Assembly (NCBI RefSeq): GCF_016901855.1
Contig: NZ_JACJKY010000018.1
Location: 1-52,478, forward strand
Reading direction: 5' to 3'
Length of the DNA: 52,478 nucleotides
From: Merdimmobilis hominis
Lineage (GTDB): Bacteria; Bacillota; Clostridia; Oscillospirales; Ruminococcaceae
The position numbers were made by a program, and so were the translations under genes. Numbering within the stretch: position 1 is the first letter of the stretch; every line of letters starts with the position of its first letter. Below are positions 31,813 through 41,517 of this stretch, in pieces. The notes beneath the pieces were generated by a model that was not told the DNA's origin, did no database searches, and saw nothing but the letters and a program-made list of their open reading frames with translations.

Positions 31813-32464
31813 AGAAGACGATTTCCTTCAAATTTCGGGATTGCAGCACTTTCACTTCTGCCGCCGCCAATGGGCGCTCATCCATTTAGAGCAGCTGTGG
31901 GCAGAAAATCTTCGTACCGTGGAAGGCGAGCTGCTTCATGAACGTGCGCACGATGCCTCCCTGCGGGAAAAGCGGGGAGAACTGATGATTGTACGGGATA
32001 TGCGCGTGTTTTCCGCAAATCTCGGTGTTTCAGGCGCTTGTGACGTGGTGGAATTTAAAAAATCCGAAGCCGGAATTCCTCTTTCTGGGTTAGAAGGGAA
32101 ATACCAACCCTACCCTATCGAATATAAGCGAGGTTCCCCTCGGACAGACCAGGCCAATCATCTACAGCTTTGTGCGCAGGCCATGTGTTTGGAGGAAATG
32201 CTCTGCTGCGACATTCCGGAGGGAGCACTTTATTACGGAGAAATACGCCGTCGGGAGAATGTGCTCTTTACAGAAGAACTTCGCCAAGCAGTCAAAAGCG
32301 CGCTCGAAGAAATGCATCAGCTGTATGAGCGCGGCTATACGCCAAAAGTGCGTCCAAATAAATCCTGCAACGCCTGCTCACTGAAGGAACTGTGCCTGCC
32401 AAAGCTGATGAAAAAGAAATCCGTCGCAAAATATTTACGGGAGCGTCTGGAGGAACAGTCATGA
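31802..32464 (+). CDS. cas4: Cas4 exonuclease, adaptation factor
   Basis: The 220-aa protein has the Cas4 iron-sulfur cysteines: one early Cys (HFCRRQW, about residue 20) and three at the C terminus (CNACSLKELC, about 186-195). The RecB-type nuclease residues are visible as GACDVVEF, then IEYKRG, then the QLCAQAM segment. Cas4 trims prespacers and selects those next to a PAM together with Cas1-Cas2. It overlaps cas7 by 11 nt and cas1 by 4 nt. Confidence 0.96.
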   Translation: MAYKEDDFLQISGLQHFHFCRRQWALIHLEQLWAENLRTVEGELLHERAHDASLREKRGELMIVRDMRVFSANLGVSGACDVVEFKKSEAGIPLSGLEGKYQPYPIEYKRGSPRTDQANHLQLCAQAMCLEEMLCCDIPEGALYYGEIRRRENVLFTEELRQAVKSALEEMHQLYERGYTPKVRPNKSCNACSLKELCLPKLMKKKSVAKYLRERLEEQS

Positions 32465-33492
32465 GAAAATTACTCAACACCTTGTTTGTTACCACTGAAA
32501 ACGCTTATCTCACCTTAGAAGGGGAAACAGTGGTTGTTCACTGCGAAAAAGAAAAAATCGGACAATTTCCTTTGCACACGCTTTCTGGGATTGTTTCTTT
32601 TTCGTATGCGGGAGCGTCCCCCGCGCTGATGGGTGCCTGTGTGCAAAAGGATATTTGCCTTAGCTTCTGTACTCCTCACGGACGGTTTCTGGCCAGAACT
32701 TCCGGAATTTCCAACGGAAATGTACTGCTTCGCCGTGCGCAATATCGGACAGCTGATGATTTAAACGCTAGCTGTCAAATCGCCAGAAACATGATTTTCG
32801 GAAAGCTATATAATGCCCGATGGAGTATCGAACGAACCCGGCGCGATCACAAGCTTCGTATTGATGAACAACGCTTTCAATCTGCTTCTGAAACGATACA
32901 CAAGCTTTTGCCAATGGTTCTGCAGGAAACCAATTTGGAATCACTGCGAGGATTGGAAGGCGCCGGTGCAACCGCTTATTTTAGTGTATTCGATGATATG
33001 ATTTTGCGGGAAAAGGAAAATTTCTATTTTGAAATTCGTACTCGTCGTCCGCCGCTTGATAATATCAACGCCATGCTCTCCTTTGCATACAGTCTTCTGA
33101 GCAACGACTGTGGATCGGCACTGGAAAGCGTAGGACTTGATGCGTATGTGGGATTTTTACATCGCGACCGACCCGGAAGAAGTTCACTTGCTCTGGATTT
33201 GATGGAAGAATTGCGTCCTTGTCTGGCCGACAGATTTGTTTTGACACTGGTAAACAATCGAATCATAAACGGAAACGATTTTTCAAAGTCTGAAAGCGGA
33301 GCCGTTCAGCTTTCAAATGAGGGACGTAAAAAATTTTTAAAAAGCTGGCAAGAAAGAAAACAAGAGACGATTTCTCATCCCTTTTTAGAAGAAAAAGTTC
33401 CATGGGGTTTGATTCCTTATATACAGGCGCTGTTGCTTGCGCGTTATCTAAGAGAAGACTTAGAAGCATACCCCCCTTTCCTTTGGAAATGA
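32461..33492 (+). CDS. cas1: Cas1 integrase (type I-C)
   Basis: The 343-aa protein starts at the ATG at 32461, overlapping cas4 by 4 nt. The metal-binding residues lie in ESLRGLEGAGATAYF (Glu), HRDRPGRSSLALDLMEELRP (His and Asp/Glu, near residue 237). It integrates new spacers at the leader end of the array. Length and motifs are complete, so adaptation is probably functional. Confidence 0.97.
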   Translation: MRKLLNTLFVTTENAYLTLEGETVVVHCEKEKIGQFPLHTLSGIVSFSYAGASPALMGACVQKDICLSFCTPHGRFLARTSGISNGNVLLRRAQYRTADDLNASCQIARNMIFGKLYNARWSIERTRRDHKLRIDEQRFQSASETIHKLLPMVLQETNLESLRGLEGAGATAYFSVFDDMILREKENFYFEIRTRRPPLDNINAMLSFAYSLLSNDCGSALESVGLDAYVGFLHRDRPGRSSLALDLMEELRPCLADRFVLTLVNNRIINGNDFSKSESGAVQLSNEGRKKFLKSWQERKQETISHPFLEEKVPWGLIPYIQALLLARYLREDLEAYPPFLWK

Positions 33493-33501
33493 GGTATTAT
33501 C

Positions 33502-33792
33502 ATGATGGTTTTAATTACTTATGATGTCAACACCGAAGACGCCGCGGGCAAAAAGAGACTGCGCAAAATCGCAAAGCAGTGTGTGAATTATGGACAGCGT
33601 GTTCAAAATTCCGTTTTTGAATGTGTACTTGATGCAGCACAGTGCAAACAGCTGCAGCATACATTACTATCCATCATAGACACGGAAAAAGACAGCCTGC
33701 GTTTCTACTATCTTGGAACTCATTATCAAAAGAAAGTAGAGCATTTCGGCGCGAAGCCCATATATGAGCAAGAAGGGGTGTTGTTGATTTAA
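33502..33792 (+). CDS. cas2: Cas2 adaptation subunit
   Basis: The 96-aa protein starts at the ATG at 33502 (or the following ATG at 33505) after GAGG. It has the ferredoxin-like start MVLITYDVNTED with the conserved Asp, and QRVQNSVFEC. It bridges two Cas1 dimers during spacer acquisition. It is the last cas gene, 184 bp before the first repeat. Confidence 0.97.
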   Translation: MMVLITYDVNTEDAAGKKRLRKIAKQCVNYGQRVQNSVFECVLDAAQCKQLQHTLLSIIDTEKDSLRFYYLGTHYQKKVEHFGAKPIYEQEGVLLI

Positions 33793-33976
33793 TCGTGCGA
33801 AGATCAAGCAATCATAAAAATGCTAGGCAGTTCGCACCAGAAAAAACAAGTAAACTATAGTTTTTATGTAATATATATTTTCTATTACCATGACTTTTAT
33901 AATGATTTTATGATAAATGCAATAGAAAAGTATATGTTTCGCATAAATGCAGCATATGAATTTGTGCATTTATGCT
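33793..33976 (+). promoter_or_regulatory. CRISPR leader
   Basis: This AT-rich segment of 184 bp lies between cas2 and the first repeat. It begins with a GTGCGAA (33796-33802) / TTCGCAC (33830-33836) inverted pair typical of type I-C loci just after cas2. Its last 40 bp next to repeat 1 contain a near-palindrome GCATAAATGCAGCATATGAA...TGCATTTATGC. It should contain the array promoter and the site that directs Cas1-Cas2 to the first repeat. Confidence 0.8.
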
Positions 33977-36900
33977 GTCCCACCCCATGCGGGGTGGGTG
34001 GATTGAAATGTAAAATTTACGATTGGAACGAATCCGTTGTAAAGTCCCACCCCATGCGGGGTGGGTGGATTGAAATACAAAGTTTTGGTTTATATGACGA
34101 AAATAAAATAAGTCCCACCCCATGCGGGGTGGGTGGATTGAAATATCGCCTTGTTTGCGCCGTCCAGCACCGGCAGCCGTCCCACCCCATGCGGGGTGGG
34201 TGGATTGAAATCTTTTGATACAGCCGCGCCGCGATCACCTGCCGAGTCCCACCCCATGCGGGGTGGGTGGATTGAAATTTTGCTAACAGTTTGTGCAGCA
34301 TTTGTTACACTAGTCCCACCCCATGCGGGGTGGGTGGATTGAAATAATTACAATTCCAGATTCAATAGCTTGCTTTATAGCGTCCCACCCCATGCGGGGT
34401 GGGTGGATTGAAATGCCTTCGCTGTGAATCAGTGCTTTCAGATCGCCGGTCCCACCCCATGCGGGGTGGGTGGATTGAAATCTTTTGATACAGCCGCGCC
34501 GCGATCACCTGCCGAAGTCCCACCCCATGCGGGGTGGGTGGATTGAAATACATACACACTCAAACATCGCGCCCTTGCTTGCATGTCCCACCCCATGCGG
34601 GGTGGGTGGATTGAAATACCTCAGGTTTCGACGGCTCGACATACAGTCTCCAGTCCCACCCCATGCGGGGTGGGTGGATTGAAATCGGACAAATCGTGGA
34701 AGGTTACGCGATCGGTTTAAAGTCCCACCCCATGCGGGGTGGGTGGATTGAAATGTTTTGTGCCTGCTGCCAGTCGGACACCTCAAGTCGTCCCACCCCA
34801 TGCGGGGTGGGTGGATTGAAATGTGTATGACGTGCGCATGATGCCTGTGATATCGCGTCCCACCCCATGCGGGGTGGGTGGATTGAAATGCCAGCCGACT
34901 TCCGATGCGATATTGAACGCTGAAGTCCCACCCCATGCGGGGTGGGTGGATTGAAATCGTTTTCTCGCGCAGTTTGAATGCTGGAGAGCCACGTCCCACC
35001 CCATGCGGGGTGGGTGGATTGAAATCGCTTGTCGTTGTAAGGATTGCAGAAAGTGTCCGGAGTCCCACCCCATGCGGGGTGGGTGGATTGAAATTTTTTC
35101 CTTTTGCCTCTTTTACTGTTTGATTTTCGTCCCACCCCATGCGGGGTGGGTGGATTGAAATGATTATATTTTTAATGCTATGATGACTAGTCAAAGGTCC
35201 CACCCCATGCGGGGTGGGTGGATTGAAATAACCTGCACAAGTGAAAACCCGTGCCGGAGAGCAGTCCCACCCCATGCGGGGTGGGTGGATTGAAATTCTT
35301 GTGCCTGTTGAACACAAGATGCGTGATCCGTCCCACCCCATGCGGGGTGGGTGGATTGAAATTGGCGAGTACGGTGATCTTACTTATCGCCCGCAGTCCC
35401 ACCCCATGCGGGGTGGGTGGATTGAAATAAAGAGGATGTGACTTTTCCGGGTGCGCATCCTCGTCCCACCCCATGCGGGGTGGGTGGATTGAAATTCCTG
35501 TACCGCCGCCAGCTGTGTTTTGAGCTCCGCCGTCCCACCCCATGCGGGGTGGGTGGATTGAAATACATCTGTCCCGTTTACCCGCGCATATTTCAAGAGT
35601 CCCACCCCATGCGGGGTGGGTGGATTGAAATTCTCCCTTGCATCCACTCTGTTTTAATGCTAAATTGTCCCACCCCATGCGGGGTGGGTGGATTGAAATA
35701 TTTGATTCGGCGGCCGAAGCCGCAAAACAGTATGGTCCCACCCCATGCGGGGTGGGTGGATTGAAATCCACGGTGATGGCTCCACCGATAAGAAGGACTG
35801 CAGTCCCACCCCATGCGGGGTGGGTGGATTGAAATCATTTGCACCGTCAACCGCTGAACCACGAGCAAGTCCCACCCCATGCGGGGTGGGTGGATTGAAA
35901 TTCTGACATTGGTTCTGCGGTCGGCGAGGTAAACACGTCCCACCCCATGCGGGGTGGGTGGATTGAAATGTGTACGATTTGACAAAAAGGAGGACGAATA
36001 GAGTCCCACCCCATGCGGGGTGGGTGGATTGAAATAGGTGAGCCTGTTTACAAAACGCGGCCTGTCAGGAGGTCCCACCCCATGCGGGGTGGGTGGATTG
36101 AAATCATGGCGGACGGATACACCGACTGGGGGAATGAGTCCCACCCCATGCGGGGTGGGTGGATTGAAATAGGTGAGCCTGTTTACAAAACGCGGCCTGT
36201 CAGGAGGTCCCACCCCATGCGGGGTGGGTGGATTGAAATATAAGCATTATCGGTCAAAATATAGAGGAAGAACGTCCCACCCCATGCGGGGTGGGTGGAT
36301 TGAAATCTTGTTTAATGATTACGTTCCGGATTTGGATCCGGTGTCCCACCCCATGCGGGGTGGGTGGATTGAAATAACAAAAGACTGCTTAACATCATCA
36401 TGCCCGTCAAGTCCCACCCCATGCGGGGTGGGTGGATTGAAATCTCAGCCGCCACACGCTTTGCATATCCGGCGACGGTCCCACCCCATGCGGGGTGGGT
36501 GGATTGAAATAAAATACCGTAGTCCATGCTTATGTATGTTTCTTGTCCCACCCCATGCGGGGTGGGTGGATTGAAATTCTAAGACTAGTGGAGAGGAAAG
36601 AGAAGCCGCAGGGTCCCACCCCATGCGGGGTGGGTGGATTGAAATATCTTTGCCACCATAAATGTAAAACGTGTTTGTTGTCCCACCCCATGCGGGGTGG
36701 GTGGATTGAAATGCCTCGTGCAAATAACTGCTTACCGTAGTCCTCTGGTCCCACCCCATGCGGGGTGGGTGGATTGAAATCCTCCCATATTTGCAAGAAT
36801 ATTTGTACCGTTTTGGTCCCACCCCATGCGGGGTGGGTGGATTGAAATAGACTCAATATCAGCGTGCCGGCACTCGTTATTGTGGTCCCACCCCATGCGG

Positions 36901-37319
36901 GGTGGGTGGATTGAAATGATGATGTAAAAAAATCGCCCCGTCGTTTGACGGGGGTCCCACCCCATGCGGGGTGGGTGGATTGAAATACTTCATTGGTATT
37001 TTGTAAGTGTACTTTTGTGACGTCCCACCCCATGCGGGGTGGGTGGATTGAAATTCGCATTTCTTTCCGCAATGGATGAAATGGAAGGTCCCACCCCATG
37101 CGGGGTGGGTGGATTGAAATATACTCCGGCCTGCTCAAAAACTCTGCTTGTTTTGGTCCCACCCCATGCGGGGTGGGTGGATTGAAATCAGTTATTGCGC
37201 AATGCGAGCATTGCGCAAAACAGTCCCACCCCATGCGGGGTGGGTGGATTGAAATCGCTAAAATTAAGTTTAACGACGGAGCGAACAGTCTAGCCCACAC
37301 AAAGTAAATGTATTGAAAT
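33977..37319 (+). CRISPR. Type I-C CRISPR array: 49 perfect repeats plus one degenerate terminal repeat
   Basis: The repeat is 33 bp: GTCCCACCCCATGCGGGG, then TGGGTGGATTGAAAT. The CCCCAC/GTGGGG part forms the usual I-C hairpin and the ATTGAAAT end gives the crRNA 5' handle. I counted 49 repeat starts from 33977 to 37223 with a period of 66-69 bp, so spacers are 33-36 bp. A degenerate copy at 37288-37319 (GTCTAGCCCACACAAAGTAA then ATGTATTGAAAT) closes the array after one more spacer. Transcription runs from the cas2-side leader, so spacers next to 33977 are the newest. Two spacers recur: 34212-34245 matches 34482-34515, and 36036-36071 equals 36171-36206. Confidence 0.98.
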
Positions 37320-37330
37320 GAGATTTCGCA

Positions 37331-37373
37331 AACAAAAAACCGAGGTGACGTATTGTTACCTCGGTTTTTTGTT
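37331..37373. terminator. Strong bidirectional terminator after the CRISPR array
   Basis: AACAAAAAACCGAGGT (37331-37346) is exactly complementary to ACCTCGGTTTTTTGTT (37358-37373), with an 11-nt loop and T-runs on both strands. It would end the pre-crRNA transcript. Confidence 0.85.
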
Positions 37374-37409
37374 TCTAATTATATAATTTTACGCATTATA
37401 TTATGCAGA

Positions 37410-37870
37410 AACAAGTATGGAAACGACGTCTGAAATACATTCGTTGGAAGGAAGCAGAAATCGACTTCACTTTTTGATAATTTCCTTGCACTTAGGTTCA
37501 AAGAATTCTTTGATTACATATTCTTGCTTATCTGATTTTGCGATATTCTCAAAAAGTTTTTTGTACTCTTTTGGTGCAATCCCATCCAGTACAGCAATAA
37601 ACTCATCAGTTTCTGCTTCATCAAACAAATACTCTCCAATAATGCAGAAGTATACGCATTAAACAGTCGTCCGTATTTGTTAACATCATTTTCATGCAGA
37701 ATATCTCCAACTGCATTTATTGCTTTGGCACCAACCAAGCTACCAGCGAATCCCCCACAATTCCAAACACCGCACCTACGCCAGGTGCTACAACACTACC
37801 TGCTGCAAGTGCAATTTTTGCAATGCCACACCTGCAACCACTGCTCCAAAGTCATAGTATCCTCGTAATG
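37410..37870 (-). pseudogene. Decayed gene for a Gly/Ala-rich membrane protein
   Basis: On the minus strand pieces of one protein appear in different frames. A glycine-zipper-like segment (VVAPGVGAVFGI then GGFAGSLVGAKAINAVGDIL) is followed by YLFDEAETDEFIAVLDGIAP and a lysine-rich end. At least two frameshifts are needed to join them, so the gene is dead. The pattern recalls membrane-active or toxin-like proteins with glycine zippers, but I cannot name a family. Confidence 0.5.
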
Positions 37871-37873
37871 ACT

Positions 37874-38108
37874 GCGAATGCACGGCAGAGCGGAAACCAA
37901 AAAGTCCGCCGTACCACAGGCCGAGTCTGTTGCCGTGTCTAATTTGATACAACATAACGGCAGCTTATTTCTACCCCTTAACGATGAACACCCCCGTGTG
38001 CATTTTTGCACACCCCTCATAACGATGCCGTATGCACCGTTACGGAGTAAGGGATTCGGTTTTATCGCTACCTGTGCGTACATTGCGTTCTCCTCGTGGA
38101 ACTGAAAA
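37874..38108. other. Region of uncertain coding, ICE-like debris
   Basis: A minus-strand frame (37796-38083) begins MYAQVAIKPNPLLRNGAYGI and overlaps the decayed gene. Its composition (many Cys, Ser) and lack of a domain argue against a real protein. A plus-strand frame in the same place is its shadow. I call nothing. Confidence 0.3.
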
Positions 38109-39149
38109 TTATCTCTTTTCCAACCATTCTTCTTTCGTCAAACAAGTTATATGTTCTGTTCGTAGAACACCCTCTAACGCACAAGGAACATTCTCTGAAG
38201 TGTGATGGTAATGAAATCCACATTTTTCTTGCACACGCTTTGATTTCTCGTTTCCATCAAAGTACCCGCACCATAATTTTTCGAGATTCAGTTCTTCAAA
38301 GCCATATCGCATTATCTCACGAACCGCCTCTGGGATGAGTCCTTGTCCCCAATATGGAACGCCAATCCAGTATCCGATTTCACCATCCGTATCAGGAATG
38401 CCGATATCACTTGCCTTGCCAAGCATTAATCCTATACTGCCAACTGGATGTCCTGTTTCTTTCAAAACCACCGCGTATGTCTCTGGTTCAGAAAGCACAC
38501 CTTTTATAATCTCTCTGCTGTTTTCTACACTCGTATGAACAGCCCATCCCGCAATCGGTCCCACATCGGGATTGCTGGCGTATTTGTATAAATCCTCCCC
38601 ATCGCTTTCTTCCCAGCGGCGCAGGATTAAGCGTTCTGTTTCAAGCGATTTTTCTATGAACATTTCCATATCCGTACATTTCCAAGTTCCTATCGGCATC
38701 TCGCATTCTCTCTTGGCATACTCGGTAAATCCTACCGCCTCATAACAATACCTTGCGCTCTCATTATTCTCAAATACGCCCAGATCAATCCTTTTGGCGC
38801 TGAGATGTTCCTTTACATATCCTATTCCAAGCTGAAGCAGTTCTTTTCCGTACCCTTTTCCCCTTATAGCGGGATTGACTATTACAAAGCCAAACCGAAC
38901 AGAACTGTCATCATCATCTCGTGGATATCTTATGATAAAATGTCCGACAATAGTTTCATTTTCATCCACAGCCGTGAGAGGATAGAAGCGTCCTGATTCA
39001 ATCTGAGGTGCATAGTTTTCATTTATGTCCTCTCCCGTAAGCGGATACTTGTTAAACCTGTCGGCAGACCACTTGTATAACTCCTCCTCTGATCGTAGCC
39101 ACTCGGCTATAATCGGTGCATCTTCTTTTTTGAAATTTCTCAGTATCAT
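38109..39149 (-). CDS. Tandem GNAT acetyltransferase (two domains in one protein)
   Basis: The 346-aa protein contains two GNAT domains. The N-terminal half (residues 1-165) has the acetyl-CoA motif IRGKGYGKELLQLGI and an end NESARYCYEAVGF. The C-terminal half (about 168-346), starting ETERLILRRW, is of the RimJ/RimL type with WGQGLIPEAVREIM and NEKSKRVQEKCGF. Ribosomal-protein or antibiotic N-acetyltransferases have such domains, but the substrates here are unknown. It is the last gene of a minus-strand group (GNAT, NUDIX, two-domain GNAT) that looks like cargo. The fusion is clean, with no stop or shift between domains. Confidence 0.82.
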   Translation of the reverse strand: MILRNFKKEDAPIIAEWLRSEEELYKWSADRFNKYPLTGEDINENYAPQIESGRFYPLTAVDENETIVGHFIIRYPRDDDDSSVRFGFVIVNPAIRGKGYGKELLQLGIGYVKEHLSAKRIDLGVFENNESARYCYEAVGFTEYAKRECEMPIGTWKCTDMEMFIEKSLETERLILRRWEESDGEDLYKYASNPDVGPIAGWAVHTSVENSREIIKGVLSEPETYAVVLKETGHPVGSIGLMLGKASDIGIPDTDGEIGYWIGVPYWGQGLIPEAVREIMRYGFEELNLEKLWCGYFDGNEKSKRVQEKCGFHYHHTSENVPCALEGVLRTEHITCLTKEEWLEKR

Positions 39150-39167
39150 TAATTCTGACCTCTTAAG

Positions 39168-39617
39168 TTATTTTATAGAAACTGTCCATGTGTCCCCATC
39201 AACCAAGTACTGAAATTCCGTCAGAGCCGGATCGTTTATCACACGCATCAAGTCTTCAAAATCATCGACCGTGTTTATTTCTGACAGACGATTGCTTTCC
39301 ACCCATTCCATCTGCCCCTCATCAGAAGACACAACCGTGCCGCTATATTCTGTAGTCTTGAACAGTAGGACAACATACCGTCCGTTTTTGATTGGGAACT
39401 GCTTCACACCCACAAGCCGTGGATTTTTTATGTCCAGCCCCGTTTCTTCTTTCATTTCACGGATCACCGCGTCAACGAAAGATTCTCCCGGTTTCACATG
39501 ACCGCCCGGAAGCGTATATCCCTGCCAGTCCTTTTTTATTCTGTTCTGAAGGAGCATTCTGTCATCATCAGTGATGAGACACAATACCGTCAACTCGACA
39601 TTTTCTGTTCTGCTCAT
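39168..39617 (-). CDS. NUDIX hydrolase (MutT/8-oxo-dGTPase-like)
   Basis: The 149-aa protein carries a complete Nudix box at residues 38-60: GGHVKPGE, then REMKEETG (G-x5-E-x7-REUxEExGU). An early VELTVLCLITDDDRMLL matches MutT-like sanitising enzymes that hydrolyse oxidised nucleotides or other nucleoside diphosphates. It sits between two acetyltransferase genes, 18 bp from each, and was probably co-transcribed with them. Confidence 0.87.
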   Translation of the reverse strand: MSRTENVELTVLCLITDDDRMLLQNRIKKDWQGYTLPGGHVKPGESFVDAVIREMKEETGLDIKNPRLVGVKQFPIKNGRYVVLLFKTTEYSGTVVSSDEGQMEWVESNRLSEINTVDDFEDLMRVINDPALTEFQYLVDGDTWTVSIK

Positions 39618-39635
39618 TTTCTCTTCCGACTTTCC

Positions 39636-40313
39636 TTATAATTCACACACCATAATATATTCTTCGGCGTTCTCATCCACAGTCTTGAATCCGACATTTT
39701 TATACATCTTCACGGCGTAGTTTTCTTTCTGCACCGCCAGGGACGCCCGTTCATACCCCTGCCATTTCAGCAGTTCGAGCATCTTCACCATAAGCTGCGA
39801 ACCGATGCCTTGACCGCGATATTCCTTGTAAAGCGAAATAGCGAAGGACGGTGTCTCATCATCCACATGGCCGTAATCGTCCATGATTCTTGTCCAGACC
39901 GCTCCGACTACCTTACCGCCGAAATCTGCCACCAAGCAGTTATCGCCTTTCCGGGTACCGAAATCATCCGTGTACACACGAAGTTCCGGCTTCTCAATGA
40001 TGTCCCTCGCAGGCGATTCCGTACCCTTCGGTATGAAGATTGCTTCATACAAGAAGTCCTTCAGCAGATCGGTTTCACCTTTACGAAGGCTGCGGATCAC
40101 ATATTTTTTGTGCTTGTCGCTCGTCATGTGGGAGATATGCTCGTTACGCACCCTGCCCAGCATTTCAAGGATCTGTCTGCCAATCGGCTCCGGCTCGTTA
40201 TCATTGCTGCCGCATATAAGTTCCAGCGTGTCCGGCGTCCAAATGTACCCGTGCGCCTTGTTATAGAGGTACTGCTGGAATTCCTCGTATTCTTTTTCTT
40301 TCAGTTGCTTCAT
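39636..40313 (-). CDS. GNAT-family acetyltransferase
   Basis: The 225-aa protein has the acetyl-CoA binding segment YRGQGIGSQLMVKMLELL (residues about 166-183) and the C-terminal NYAVKMYKNVGFK block. The N-terminal roughly 90 residues are an extension without a recognised domain. The substrate is unknown. It lies between the DUF-type gene at 40325 (11 bp gap) and the NUDIX gene (18 bp gap). Confidence 0.82.
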   Translation of the reverse strand: MKQLKEKEYEEFQQYLYNKAHGYIWTPDTLELICGSNDNEPEPIGRQILEMLGRVRNEHISHMTSDKHKKYVIRSLRKGETDLLKDFLYEAIFIPKGTESPARDIIEKPELRVYTDDFGTRKGDNCLVADFGGKVVGAVWTRIMDDYGHVDDETPSFAISLYKEYRGQGIGSQLMVKMLELLKWQGYERASLAVQKENYAVKMYKNVGFKTVDENAEEYIMVCEL

Positions 40314-40324
40314 ATATACATCCT

Positions 40325-41164
40325 TTATGACTCCGGCATTGGAATTGCCTTTAATGCCTCATCAATTTTTATCGCCTGCACAGGAACATATTCACCATTG
40401 AGCCGAACGCCCCCGCCAGTCAATGAGAACAATTCCCTTGACGTGTTCAGGTCAAGTCGTAAATTTTCGTTTGAAAGTAACTGATCCAAACCGGCAGCCA
40501 CCTTCTCCGAAAGAAACTTCTCAGCTTCCTTCTGCCGTTCAATACACAGTTCTTCCGATTCACAGTCTTTCCTGATTCGAGCGTTGCTGATTATCCGGAT
40601 TTCATTTACCACGCCAAGCATATGATAGACCAGTCTCATCATATGGGCTTTGGCTTCCTCTTCATCCATCTCGAAGTAAAATTGTTCAAACGCCTTATCA
40701 ATCTGCGAAGAAACATCTGCAAGCCGTCTATCTGGCTCAGCTTGTTTTTTAACAGCTGTTTTTGCTGTTGTTGTGGTCTTTTGCTCCTTTTTCCCACTGA
40801 CAGCATTTTTTATTCCGCGACCCTTTTCCTTAACCCAAGGCCATGCGGTGTTTTTCCACCAAGGAGATATAACCTCCCGAAACAGCAAGATGCCTCCTGC
40901 TACGATGGCCGCACCCAGCGCTTCTCCGACTTGCTGTGCAAACTCTTCCTGCTCCGGTGTTAATTGAACGCGTCGTTCTTCATAAGGGTACGGATCATAA
41001 TCATCGCTCCGTAAATCGTCAACATCGTACTCTTCCCACTCGATGATGTCGGGATTCTGATTGTTCTCGTCCCGCGTCAATCCTCTCACGCGGTCTGGAT
41101 TATCCTTGGAACGAATGAGATGATCTCCATCTTTTACAATTGGCTTATATACTTTCTCACCCAT
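40325..41164 (-). CDS. Hypothetical membrane-associated protein, unknown family
   Basis: The 279-aa protein is very polar, with one hydrophobic segment (VGEALGAAIVAGGILLF, about residues 77-93) followed by WWKNTAWPWVKEKG. Acidic and Tyr-rich residues (EEYDVDDL, YDPYPYEE) precede it, and a helical region with many Glu and Lys follows it (residues about 150-240). I recognise no catalytic motif. In context it follows the ParA/ParB/SNF2 module, so it may be an ICE or prophage accessory protein. The start ATG at 41164 is the first codon of a long undisturbed frame. Confidence 0.55.
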   Translation of the reverse strand: MGEKVYKPIVKDGDHLIRSKDNPDRVRGLTRDENNQNPDIIEWEEYDVDDLRSDDYDPYPYEERRVQLTPEQEEFAQQVGEALGAAIVAGGILLFREVISPWWKNTAWPWVKEKGRGIKNAVSGKKEQKTTTTAKTAVKKQAEPDRRLADVSSQIDKAFEQFYFEMDEEEAKAHMMRLVYHMLGVVNEIRIISNARIRKDCESEELCIERQKEAEKFLSEKVAAGLDQLLSNENLRLDLNTSRELFSLTGGGVRLNGEYVPVQAIKIDEALKAIPMPES

Positions 41165-41193
41165 TCTGTATCTTCTCCCTCAAACAAGACAAA

Positions 41194-41517
41194 TTATAAG
41201 TATTTCTTGAACGCTTTCTTCATCTTGAGCATGACATCGATTATCCAGTCAAACTGTGCGTTCCATTGATTCTTGTCACCGAAAGTTACGCTCTTCTCGA
41301 TAACGATACGGCTTGCCTTACGCTCCGGCAGTTCTCGCCAGTCAAAGGTTAATTCAGCGTCGGATTCGATATCGTCTTTATTATCAAAGAGTGAGTGGAA
41401 CAGGTCTTTATCCTCGCTGATATACAGTTCCACGTCCAGTTCGTTCCGCTTCTGAATCTGCGACACGGCGATGTGGCAGGCAGAAGAACCCACGCTGAAG
41501 TTCATCCAATGATCCAT
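41194..41517 (-). pseudogene. DUF4268-like C-terminal fragment
   Basis: From the ATG at 41517 the frame reads HWMNFSVGSSACHIAVSQIQ then RNELDVELYI, ending WIIDVMLKMKKAFKKYL. This is the end of a DUF4268-type nuclease-associated protein. The N-terminal domain is missing: upstream, the same DNA becomes the SNF2 helicase gene in another frame. I infer a deletion joining two genes of one element at about 41515. Confidence 0.6.

Noticed and set aside
33820-37307. Many long frames on both strands with repeated residues such as HPMRGGWIEI or NPPTPHGVG
   Set aside because: These are translations of the CRISPR repeats and spacers, not proteins.
24394-37319. Idea that RNase III paralogue 2 matures crRNA in a type II-like manner
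   Set aside because: No cas9 or tracrRNA-like anti-repeat was seen; the operon is a standard type I-C with Cas5c.
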